Shown here: in pieces, positions 26,496 to 35,117 of the stretch
How the letters are laid out: the number at the start of each line of letters is the position of its first letter
Position numbering within the stretch: the first letter of the stretch is position 1
NCBI RefSeq assembly: GCF_014384885.1
Contig: NZ_JACRST010000014.1
Location: forward strand, 1-64,000
Source: Ligaoa zhengdingensis
Lineage (GTDB): Bacteria > Bacillota > Clostridia > Oscillospirales > Ruminococcaceae
Direction of reading: 5' to 3'
DNA: 64,000 bases
The notes under the pieces: model-generated
Told to the model about the DNA's origin: nothing
The model's input: the letters and a program-made list of their open reading frames with translations, nothing else
Database searches by the model: none
Program-made: the position numbers and the translations under genes

Positions 26496-27117
26496 CCTCT
26501 ATCACCTCCTGCAAGGTCGCTTCCATCAAGGTTTCCAAGATTACCATATCATCGTGATACCAGCGATTACGGATGTTGGAGATCACCGAAGCCACTGCCG
26601 CGCTGATGAGTCCCGCGATAGTGGTATCGAAGGCAACCGCCAGAGAACTAGACAGAGTGGTCGTGTCCCCCTGCCCCAGGGCTACAATGCCCGGCCCTAA
26701 GGGAATCAGCGTCCCCAATAGCCCAAACATAGGCCCCAACTTGGCCACCAGATTGGTGACGGCCACGGTCTTCTCACAGCGCCTTTCCGCCGTCGCCAGC
26801 TGGCTCTGTGCCAGGGCCACCAGGGATTCCTTGGGCAGGTTATCCGCTTGGATCATCGAGAGGAGGATATCTTTCTGCCCCCGCAGGAGGCCGCTGGCCT
26901 CGATCTGCTTCGCAAGGTGTTCCTTTCCGCCTGCATGCAGCGCTTGCATGAGCTCCGGCACTTTTACGCGATATTTCCGCCGTTCCACCAGCAGTTCTAC
27001 CAGCAGGTCACCCACCTGCCAGACGGCCACCGCCATGAGCAGGAACAGCACGACCAAGCAAGGGTTCATCAACGCCTGGCCAATGGTGTGCAAAATATCT
27101 TCTAATGTAAAATCCAC
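26485..27117 (-). CDS. MotA/TolQ/ExbB proton-channel family protein
   Basis: 210 aa with a GTG start (AAGGAGT 8 nt upstream). It has three membrane helices: residues ~18-40, then after a cytoplasmic stretch ~125-150 (LGPMFGLLGTLIPLGPGIVAL) and ~165-190. The last two carry the family pattern, including the Thr pair in AVAFDTTIAGLISAAVAS. In diderm bacteria such channels energise TonB or flagella. Here it is in a Gram-positive-looking context with a DUF2149 partner in a B12-riboswitch operon. A role in transmitting proton force to the extracytoplasmic corrinoid-binding proteins is inferred, not shown. Confidence 0.9.
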   Translation of the reverse strand: MDFTLEDILHTIGQALMNPCLVVLFLLMAVAVWQVGDLLVELLVERRKYRVKVPELMQALHAGGKEHLAKQIEASGLLRGQKDILLSMIQADNLPKESLVALAQSQLATAERRCEKTVAVTNLVAKLGPMFGLLGTLIPLGPGIVALGQGDTTTLSSSLAVAFDTTIAGLISAAVASVISNIRNRWYHDDMVILETLMEATLQEVIEDAE

Positions 27118-27120
27118 TGA

Positions 27121-27489
27121 CTACACTCCTTTTATTGAACCCGCTTTCGGGTTATCCTTCGAAAAACTCACCGGGGAGGCCTTATGCTTTTCAGCCAAAT
27201 TAAATGTACGTTTTTTCATTGGCTGGACGATTGAGCCCGCAAAGGTACAATCTGGCATCCGATAGCGAATCTTTTGATGCGGGGTATCCTTGTAAAGCAC
27301 CTTGCCGGAGGGTGCCGCCGGGCGTTTAAGTACCGTCCACATCCGGAGAAAGCCGCTCCAATGCAGCTCCTCGCCGTTCTCCAAAAGCTCCTGAACTGTC
27401 CCACGCATCGCTTCCAGAACCGTTTCCACGGTGTCTTCTGGAACCCCTGTGCGTGCCGCAATCTTTTTTCGTAACCCATTTTGATTCAA
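27121..27489 (-). CDS. HU/IHF-like DNA-binding protein, first gene of the corrinoid operon
   Basis: 122 aa. Residues ~1-95 follow the HU pattern: an N-terminal helix pair (LRKKIAARTG...DTVETVLEAM), then GEELHWSGFLRMW where HU has GE.V.L.GFG.F, a beta-arm region and a C-terminal IRYRMP-type end replacing the usual PxxKP segment. A basic 25-residue tail follows. I start at TTG 27489, with AGGAGG 8 nt upstream; the frame runs upstream to 27903, but that part is riboswitch leader RNA. Four nt separate it from the ExbB-like gene. The role is unclear; it could compact DNA or regulate the operon. Similarity is moderate. Confidence 0.65.
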   Translation of the reverse strand: MNQNGLRKKIAARTGVPEDTVETVLEAMRGTVQELLENGEELHWSGFLRMWTVLKRPAAPSGKVLYKDTPHQKIRYRMPDCTFAGSIVQPMKKRTFNLAEKHKASPVSFSKDNPKAGSIKGV

Positions 27490-27553
27490 CGTCTTATCCT
27501 CCTGTTCTCTGTGACAAAAGCGTCCTGTTTTTCGGTCCCCGCTCCGCCCATCT

Positions 27554-27606
27554 TCTGGGCAAAAAGGAGGACCCTCCTCTGCAACTCGAGGACGGCCCTT
27601 TTTACT
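27554..27606 (-). terminator. terminator-like structure before the operon's first gene
   Basis: Read leftward, AAAAAGG (27598-27604 complement) can pair with CCTTTTT (27561-27567 complement), and an inner AGGAG/CTCCT hairpin directly precedes a five-T run. A separate GCCCA/TGGGC hairpin follows. It lies between the second aptamer-like element and the HU-like gene, so it could be that element's expression platform. Confidence 0.4.
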
Positions 27607-27769
27607 TTTGCCAATCCGCCGAGCACAAATTAAAAAGCAACATGGACGCACAGCAATCACCTCCCGCCAAAAAACGGCTGGAAACCATTGGTAGCCTGTG
27701 TTCCATTGCGGGCCAATCCCTTGGATCGGCTCCCTGCTTTCTGCTTCGTGCTCGCTAACAGATCTCAGC

Positions 27770-27900
27770 TTCCGCACAAGGATGGATTCTGGCTCGAGGA
27801 CGAGTCCTCTCACAGCAGCGGCACTGCCCGGGATTTTCACCCGATTCCAAATTACGCCGGGAGGGATTTGCCCCCCTGGGCAGCCCGGCGACTTGCGCTT
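27770..27900 (-). promoter_or_regulatory. second, degenerate cobalamin-aptamer-like element in tandem
   Basis: On the minus strand the order TGGAATCGGGTGAAAATCCC, then GCAGTGCCGCTGCTGTGAGA, then a GAGGAC/GTCCTC hairpin, then CGAGCCAGAATCC follows the cobalamin riboswitch core. The GCCACTG...GGGAAG block found in full aptamers is absent, and GCCAGAAGACC has decayed to GCCAGAATCC. It lies downstream of the canonical riboswitch's terminator. It could be a variant, a minimal functional aptamer or a decayed duplicate. Confidence 0.55.
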
Positions 27901-27945
27901 CATGAACGATATTCAGTTGTTTCACTTTTCGGTTTTCTACCCAGC

Positions 27946-27980
27946 AAATAAAAAAACAGCAACTGGAAACTCCAGCTGCT
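27946..27980 (-). terminator. terminator of the canonical leftward riboswitch
   Basis: Stem AGCAGCTGGA with TCCAGTTGCT around a 3-nt loop, followed leftward by GTTTTTTTATTTG. It lies about 80 nt beyond the aptamer and is the expected OFF-switch platform. Confidence 0.85.
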
Positions 27981-28057
27981 GCCCGTCTTTGCAACAACAA
28001 ATAAGCCATAGAACCTATGGCGACAAACATTCCCGGTTACCGGCAGGAATGTTTTCG

Positions 28058-28222
28058 GCGAATGAAGCAGGTCTTCTGGCTCACGTATCCACATCGGCTT
28101 TTGTCTTCCCAGGCGACTGCCCAGTGACATTCAGCAAGCCGACTCCACGTCTACAGCGGCGGGTCCGCACGGGATTTTCACCCGTTTCCCTATTCTCTCC
28201 CCAGAGGGAGCACTTCATCACT
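28058..28222 (-). promoter_or_regulatory. cobalamin riboswitch of the corrinoid operon
   Basis: On the minus strand: AATAGGGAAACGGGTGAAAA, GGACCCGCCGCTGTAGACG, GTCACTGGGCAG, TGGGAAGAC and GTGAGCCAGAAGACCTGC, a complete B12 aptamer. P1 pairs ATGAAG (28213-28218) with CTTCAT (28062-28067). It controls the ten-gene leftward operon through the terminator at 27946-27980. Confidence 0.96.
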
Positions 28223-28241
28223 TATTTTTCTGTCGGTTTTT

Positions 28242-28270
28242 ATTATAGGACAAGAAATATCAATTTTCAA
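28242..28270 (-). promoter_or_regulatory. promoter of the corrinoid operon
   Basis: On the minus strand: TTGAAA (28265-28270), a 17-nt spacer, TATAAT (28242-28247). It lies about 20 nt upstream of the riboswitch. Confidence 0.88.
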
Positions 28271-28429
28271 GCAATTTTCACCTTAAGTTCATAAACAATT
28301 TATTTTTCGGAGAAATTCACACTTTTCTTTTCATAATCTCACATTTTGCACAAAAATGAATCTCACTAAGAAGCGTATCAGAACATATACCGCAGAAGGT
28401 GAACGGTCTCACAAAACTTTTTGAAATAC

Positions 28430-28473
28430 AAAAAAGGCGGCTGCGTTTTGAGAAGGAAGAACACAGCCGCCTT
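28430..28473 (-). terminator. strong terminator downstream of tRNA-Thr
   Basis: A 14-bp stem (AAGGCGGCTGTGTT with AACGCAGCCGCCTT on the minus strand, one mismatch) with a T6 tail. It is the distal one of several hairpins after the tRNA and also insulates the riboswitch promoter. Between it and 28576 another AAACA/TGTTT hairpin is visible. Confidence 0.8.
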
Positions 28474-28575
28474 AAAGTACTCAGCAAGTGGAAGCTATTT
28501 GATTGGATTCTCTTGAGACTCTTTTCGGCCTTAAAATAGAAACACCCCGCTTTTTTCAAAAAACAGGATGTTTCT

Positions 28576-28615
28576 ATAAAAACGGGGATTTCGAATGGTA
28601 AATTCAAAATCCCCG
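28576..28615 (-). terminator. proximal terminator of tRNA-Thr
   Basis: Stem CGGGGATTT with AAATCCCCG, followed leftward by TTTTTAT. It lies 50 nt after the tRNA 3' end. Confidence 0.78.
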
Positions 28616-28664
28616 CCAAGCCGCATAGACGCCAGGTTTTTAAACTCAGCATCTATTCATAATA

Positions 28665-28740
28665 TGGAGCTAGTAGTCGGACTCGAACCGACGACCTGCG
28701 CATTACGAATGCGCTGCTCTACCAACTGAGCCATACTAGC
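28665..28740 (-). tRNA. tRNA-Thr, anticodon CGT
   Basis: A full cloverleaf on the minus strand. The acceptor stem pairs GCTAGTA with TACTAGC. The D arm is GCTC-AGTTGGTA-GAGC. The anticodon arm is GCGCA-TTCGTAA-TGCGC (anticodon CGT, reads ACG). The T arm is GTCGG-TTCGAGT-CCGAC. Discriminator T and the CCA end are encoded. Confidence 0.97.
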
Positions 28741-28817
28741 ATCTTTCAAATTGCAAACAGAAACGTTCACCTAAACCGCCCTGGTCAAGCGATTAAATCC
28801 AGCGGACAACATACAAT

Positions 28818-28846
28818 ATTATACATAATAAAGGGCTTTCCGTCAA
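28818..28846 (-). promoter_or_regulatory. promoter of tRNA-Thr
   Basis: On the minus strand TTGACG (28841-28846), a 17-nt spacer, and TATAAT (28818-28823), about 80 nt upstream of the tRNA. Confidence 0.85.
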
Positions 28847-28899
28847 GAAATTTTTTTGTATCCCTTAGCGAAAAAGGAATTTTACAACGAGTAAAATAT

Positions 28900-29208
28900 T
28901 GTTGGATAAAAATGGTGGTTATTCCACGGCTTCAACCGAGTTTTCCACGGACCGGTTGGCGATGTGGAGCAGTTTTCGAGGAATAAGGCCATTTTATGTG
29001 GAAAATTTGGTTGGAAGTGTTGATTACGGAACGTATAATTGCTATAGATGTGGAAAAGTATGTGCAAAACTGGAGGACAAAAGACGTTTTTATTCGGCAG
29101 AAACGCAGAAAAATCCCTTGTGGAAACGGTGGAGAAGGTGGGGAAAGCGCAGGATCAAATTTTCTTTACGGAGTATTCCTGTGGAGAATATGGGAAGACT
29201 GTTCCACA
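28900..29208. other. cluster of DnaA-box-like nonamers
   Basis: Within the ~600-bp gap 28741-29336, at least seven 9-mers resemble the DnaA box (TTATCCACA/TGTGGATAA) with one or two mismatches: TATTCCACG 28920, TTTTCCACG 28941, TGTGGAAAA 28997 and 29049, TGTGGAAAC 29119, TGTGGAGAA 29180, TGTTCCACA 29200. The region is AT-rich. No dnaA, dnaN or recF lies nearby. It may titrate or bind DnaA; origin function is doubtful. Open frames here look accidental. Confidence 0.4.
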
Positions 29209-29336
29209 GATTTGTAGCCGATTATAGCGGAATAAATTCACAAAATAGCAATGGCAATGATAACGGGTTTGTAGTATAATAAAAACTCAGTTACAGCTTT
29301 TCCGGCGAAGCCGGTGAAGGGCAAAGGGGAACAGGC

Positions 29337-30242
29337 ATGGCAAGAAATCGGGAAGTGTTTACCAGTCACAATAGAAAAAAGCCTTCGGCGGCCGGGGGGG
29401 CGTTGGTGATCCTGCTGCTGTCCGCAATGGTGGCGTTTGTGGGCGCGTATGCGTGGCAGAGCTTCAGCGGGGATCAGGAGAAGCTGGAAGCCAAGCAGTC
29501 GATGCAATCGATGCTTGAGGCTGGGATCGGCGCAAGCTCCTCCTCGATATCGGAGCCGGCGCCGTCTGAGCCCGCCAGCAGCACTGAGCCTGAGCCGGAA
29601 AGCTCGTCTGAGCCGCCCGAGATGACCTCGGTGGTGGTGCCCAAGGGGGAGCGAGTGAGCAGCTCGTACTTTGACGACGCGCTGTTTGTCGGCGATTCGA
29701 TCACCAGCGGCATCCTCTCGTATGAGATCATGAAGAATACCACGGTCATCGCGCACACCGGCATCAATCCGGACACCATCCGCACCAAGAAGGTCTACCG
29801 CAACTCCCAGGGGGAGCTGGTGACCATACTCGACGGGATGAAGGAGTATCCGGACGCGAAGAAGATCTACATCATGCTGGGGGCGAACGGGCTGGCCTGG
29901 ATTGAGCAGGACCTCTTTATTGAATACTACGAGGAATTTCTGCGCGATGTGATGGACGCGTTCCCGGATGCGACCATCTATGTGCAGTCGATTCTGCCGG
30001 TCACCAAGGCCAAGTCGGACGGGGATGAGCGGTATGCAAACAGCAAGATCGACGCGTACAACGCGGATATCCTGGCGCTGACCGAAAAATTGGGGCTCTA
30101 TTATGTCAACGTGGCGGAGGCGTTCAAGGACGAAAGTGGCGCGCTGCCGGACGACGCGAGCCCCAGCGATGGGATGCACTTCACCTCAAAGTATTATCAG
30201 AAGTGGTTTGACTATTTAAAGACCCATACAGTACAAAAATAA
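29337..30242 (+). CDS. membrane-anchored SGNH/GDSL hydrolase
   Basis: 301 aa. A basic N-terminus leads into one membrane helix (~20-40), then a Ser/Pro/Glu-rich linker (~65-100), then an SGNH hydrolase domain. Block I is FVGDSITSG (nucleophile Ser), block II Gly is in HTGIN, block III is LGANGL (Asn), and block V is DGMHF (Asp-x-x-His). The domain is therefore outside the cell. Family members deacylate or deacetylate lipids or cell-wall glycans; the substrate is unknown. A TATAAT at 29275-29280 lies about 57 nt upstream with a poor -35 (TGGCAA). It is followed by two genes on the same strand (46 and 56 nt gaps) that may be co-transcribed. Confidence 0.88.
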   Translation: MARNREVFTSHNRKKPSAAGGALVILLLSAMVAFVGAYAWQSFSGDQEKLEAKQSMQSMLEAGIGASSSSISEPAPSEPASSTEPEPESSSEPPEMTSVVVPKGERVSSSYFDDALFVGDSITSGILSYEIMKNTTVIAHTGINPDTIRTKKVYRNSQGELVTILDGMKEYPDAKKIYIMLGANGLAWIEQDLFIEYYEEFLRDVMDAFPDATIYVQSILPVTKAKSDGDERYANSKIDAYNADILALTEKLGLYYVNVAEAFKDESGALPDDASPSDGMHFTSKYYQKWFDYLKTHTVQK

Positions 30243-30287
30243 GGAAGCAAGAGGGCGGTCCTCCGCCCGACATCGAAAGGAAGTTGA

Positions 30288-30776
30288 ATGACAATGGCGA
30301 TGAAAAAAACTGCGGTGACGGTATTGACGATTCTCCTTGCGCTGAGTGCGATTTTGAGCGGCTGCGGCAAGCAGGCGGCTGCGGATGTCAATGCGGCGTC
30401 GATTGCACAGGCGCTGATGGACGGGCTGACCTTCCAGGATGAAATGAAGGAGAACGATATCTCCATCGTAAACAATTTTTATCCGACAGTCGATGCGAGC
30501 ACGTTGGCCGGCTTCAAGATGTACAAAGGCGCTTCGGGCGGCACGGCAGAGGAGATCGCGGTGTTTGAGGCGAAGGATGCCGAAGGGGTCGCAGCGATCG
30601 AAGAAGCGGTGCAGATGCGGCTGGAGGATCTGATGTTCCAGTTCGAGGACTATGTGCCGGAGGAGGTCAAAAAGATAAACGACGCCGTGACCGAGACCAA
30701 GGGCAAGATCGTGGTGCTGGTGGTGGCTGACGATGCGGACGCGGCGCAGAAGATTGTGGACGAACAACTGGGATAA
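30288..30776 (+). CDS. DUF4358 lipoprotein
   Basis: 162 aa. The signal peptide ends in a lipobox (LSAILSGC), so the mature protein would be attached to the outer face of the membrane at Cys ~26. The remainder matches the DUF4358 pattern with a central EIAVFEAKDAEG segment. DUF4358 proteins are common in Clostridia and of unknown function. ATG 30288 has GGAAG about 6 nt upstream; the internal ATGs at 30294 and 30303 are alternatives. It lies downstream of the SGNH hydrolase and may be co-transcribed with it. Confidence 0.82.
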   Translation: MTMAMKKTAVTVLTILLALSAILSGCGKQAAADVNAASIAQALMDGLTFQDEMKENDISIVNNFYPTVDASTLAGFKMYKGASGGTAEEIAVFEAKDAEGVAAIEEAVQMRLEDLMFQFEDYVPEEVKKINDAVTETKGKIVVLVVADDADAAQKIVDEQLG

Positions 30777-30832
30777 TGATATAATAAAAGAGGAATTCTA
30801 ACAACAAGATTCAGGAAGGGGAGGGAACTGCC

Positions 30833-31186
30833 TTGTTGGTGGAAAGCTGGGTCATCATTGTCCTGATCCTGCTGATGGCGGCGATCATCTTTCGCACGGG
30901 CCGTGCAGGTCAGGCAGTTGCGGTGCTGCCGCTGGCCACAGTGCCGCTCTTTCATCTGCTCGGGATACCGCTGTCGCACCTGCTGGACGGTTGGTTTTCC
31001 GGGATGTCATCCGATCTGTTTCAGGTTTCATTTCAGGTGGTGGGTTTGGTGATCGCCTGTGTGCTGTACGGCCTGCTGGCCGGTAACATGGGTTCACGCA
31101 AGGGACGGCGGGTCTATATGATCCTGTGCGGCATCTTCAGCGCGCTGCTGACGATCGTTCTGGTCAACAGCACCCTTCAACTGTAA
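30833..31186 (+). CDS. small multi-pass membrane protein
   Basis: 117 aa with a TTG start, supported by AGGAAGGGGAGGG just upstream. It has about four hydrophobic segments: WVIIVLILLMAAIIF, AVLPLATVPLFHLLGI, a middle segment VSFQVVGLVIACVLYGLLA, and YMILCGIFSALLTIVLV at the end. A short basic loop (GSRKGRRV) lies before the last helix. I do not recognise a family. A terminator follows, so it closes the short rightward unit that begins with the SGNH hydrolase. Confidence 0.7.
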   Translation: MLVESWVIIVLILLMAAIIFRTGRAGQAVAVLPLATVPLFHLLGIPLSHLLDGWFSGMSSDLFQVSFQVVGLVIACVLYGLLAGNMGSRKGRRVYMILCGIFSALLTIVLVNSTLQL

Positions 31187-31198
31187 CCGTTTTTTGCC

Positions 31199-31235
31199 GG
31201 GCGGCGATGGATTATTCCTCACCGCCCATTTTTTC
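31199..31235 (+). terminator. terminator after membrane-protein gene
   Basis: GGGCGG (31199-31204) pairs with CCGCCC (31222-31227), followed by ATTTTTTCT. Confidence 0.85.
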
Positions 31236-31263
31236 TGCCTTTTGGCGCGTTTTGACGGCCAAA

Positions 31264-31316
31264 CAACCGACGGTTGGGCCAAAATCAACCGGCAGTAGGG
31301 GGAATTCAACGGTTGT
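31264..31316 (+). promoter_or_regulatory. cluster of CAACCG/CGGTTG half-sites, candidate operator
   Basis: CAACCG-A-CGGTTG at 31264-31276 (palindromic), a single CAACCG at 31286-31291, and the palindrome CAACGGTTG at 31308-31316, all within 53 bp. They lie 100-160 bp upstream of an XRE regulator gene, a natural place for autoregulation. Confidence 0.45.
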
Positions 31317-31420
31317 GCGCTTCCATTTCGGCCCGTTTTACAGAATAATGGGGAGCAGAATCCAATGGAGATGTTGCGATTCAAAGAAACAGCCGGAACC
31401 GGCGGACAGGAGGATTCAAA

Positions 31421-31915
31421 ATGGAAAGCAGTATGGGAAAAAGAATTGCGGATTTGAGAAAAAAGAAGGGGCTCACCCAGGACCAGCTCGCGGAGCAGTT
31501 TTCGGTGTCCGCGCAGGCGGTGTCCAAATGGGAGAACGATATCTCCTGCCCGGACATCATGATGTTGCCGCAGTTGGCGGATTTCTTTCATATTTCGGTC
31601 GATGAGCTGCTGCGCGGCAGGCAGGAGGAATCGGTGCGGATGGTGCCGAAGGGGGAGCGCAAGGAACTCGACGATATGATGCTCAAGGTGATTGTGGACA
31701 GCCCAAAGGGGGATCGCGTGCGCATCAACCTGCCGATATTGCTCGTCAAGGTTGGGGTGGAGATCGGGATGCAGATTCCGGAGGTGGCGAACAATACGGC
31801 GTTGCAGCAGGTGGATTTCGCTAAAATTTTTGAGTTGGTGGAGCAGGGTGTGATCGGAAAGCTGGTCGAGGTCGATTCAGCGGAAGGCGAACATGTGGAA
31901 GTTGTGGTGGAATGA
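31421..31915 (+). CDS. XRE-family transcriptional regulator
   Basis: 164 aa. The N-terminal helix-turn-helix (~5-60) has RIADLRKKKGLTQDQLAEQF and SAQAVSKWEND, a classic HTH_3. The C-terminal half (~95-164) has a pattern of short beta-strands and helices (DRVRINLPILLVKVG..., KLVEVDSAEGEHVEVVVE). It resembles the SHOCT-like modules found in clostridial envelope-sensing proteins, a resemblance I hold with low confidence. AGGAGG lies 7 nt before the ATG. The stop codon overlaps the start of the next small gene (ATGA), so the two are coupled. Upstream CAACCG palindromes suggest autoregulation. Confidence 0.87.
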   Translation: MESSMGKRIADLRKKKGLTQDQLAEQFSVSAQAVSKWENDISCPDIMMLPQLADFFHISVDELLRGRQEESVRMVPKGERKELDDMMLKVIVDSPKGDRVRINLPILLVKVGVEIGMQIPEVANNTALQQVDFAKIFELVEQGVIGKLVEVDSAEGEHVEVVVE

Positions 31916-32154
31916 GGATTTTTGTCAAAGATAAGCGCCATTTTCTGTGGCTGCCCATCCCAACAGCGCTGCTCTACAGCGGGCTGGCCGAGCGCATCCT
32001 GTTATCCGAGGCAAAGCGGCGAGGCGCCACGCTGGAAATAGAACAGGCGCGCCGCATTCTGGAGGAGCTCCGCCGCATTGTGCGGCGTCACCCCAAATTG
32101 ATGCTGGTGGATATCAAAGACCGGCACGGGGCGCGGGTACAGATTCGATTATAA
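31912..32154 (+). CDS. small basic protein translationally coupled to the XRE regulator
   Basis: 80 aa beginning in an ATGA overlap with the regulator. An N-terminal segment FLWLPIPTALLYSGL is mildly hydrophobic. The rest is Arg-rich and helical (EIEQARRILEELRRIVRRH), ending in a short beta-like segment. I do not recognise a family. The C-terminal motif (DIKDRHGARVQIRL) echoes the end of the upstream regulator (DSAEGEHVEVVVE), so both may share a small beta module. The coupling suggests it modulates the regulator. A terminator follows immediately. Confidence 0.6.
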   Translation: MRIFVKDKRHFLWLPIPTALLYSGLAERILLSEAKRRGATLEIEQARRILEELRRIVRRHPKLMLVDIKDRHGARVQIRL

Positions 32155-32157
32155 CGG

Positions 32158-32206
32158 AAAAAAAGCGGGCGACCGGGGAACAATACCCTTGGCCGCCCGC
32201 TTTTTC
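32158..32206 (+). terminator. terminator after XRE operon
   Basis: AAAGCGGGCG pairs with CGCCCGCTTT, with a T5 tail. The A-run on the left would also let it act leftward. Confidence 0.85.
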
Positions 32207-32254
32207 TTAAATTGTTTACAAATTAGACTTGTTTTTTTTGGCAATATGTATTAT

Positions 32255-32288
32255 TATAATTTTAGCACTCAAATGTAATGAGTGCTAA
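32255..32288 (+). promoter_or_regulatory. CIRCE operator and -10 box of clpB
   Basis: A perfect CIRCE inverted repeat, TTAGCACTC-N9-GAGTGCTAA (32262-32288), lies immediately after TATAAT (32255-32260). HrcA bound here would cover the transcription start. No good -35 stands at 17 nt; TTGTTT lies at about 20 nt. Confidence 0.95.
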
Positions 32289-32328
32289 AACAAATGCAAA
32301 GCTATTTCACGATAGAGGAGTGAACGCA

Positions 32329-34932
<2,604 letters not shown>

Positions 34933-34944
34933 ATTCCCGCTGTT

Positions 34945-34977
34945 GGGCGGGCCCGTAAGTTTCCGGGCCCGCCTTTT
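34945..34977 (+). terminator. clpB terminator
   Basis: An 11-bp stem GGCGGGCCCG(T)/CCGGGCCCGCC with a 7-nt loop and TTTT tail. Confidence 0.88.
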
Positions 34978-35117
34978 CCATGCGCAAACAGGCTGAAAAA
35001 TTCCATAGGCATGATACAATCTTCGCTTGCGTCCCCCGCAAGGAACCGATATAATGGAACGTGGAAAGCTATTTCTTATTTTAAATTTCTCCGCGCAAGC
35101 GGCTCAGGAGGTATATG

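Noticed and set aside
27490..27903. N-terminal extension of the HU-like protein
   Set aside because: The sequence is the tandem cobalamin-aptamer leader; the TTG at 27489 has an AGGAGG at the right distance.
28317..28652. Leftward 111-codon frame downstream of tRNA-Thr
   Set aside because: It runs through several terminator hairpins and resembles nothing.
28900..29208. Chromosomal replication origin
   Set aside because: No dnaA/dnaN/recF neighbourhood, boxes are all imperfect, and genome-wide skew cannot be computed from this window; kept only as a DnaA-box-like cluster.
28899..29279. Rightward 126-codon frame in the gap before the SGNH hydrolase
   Set aside because: No ribosome binding site and unusual composition; the peptide reflects repeated TGTGGAAAA motifs.
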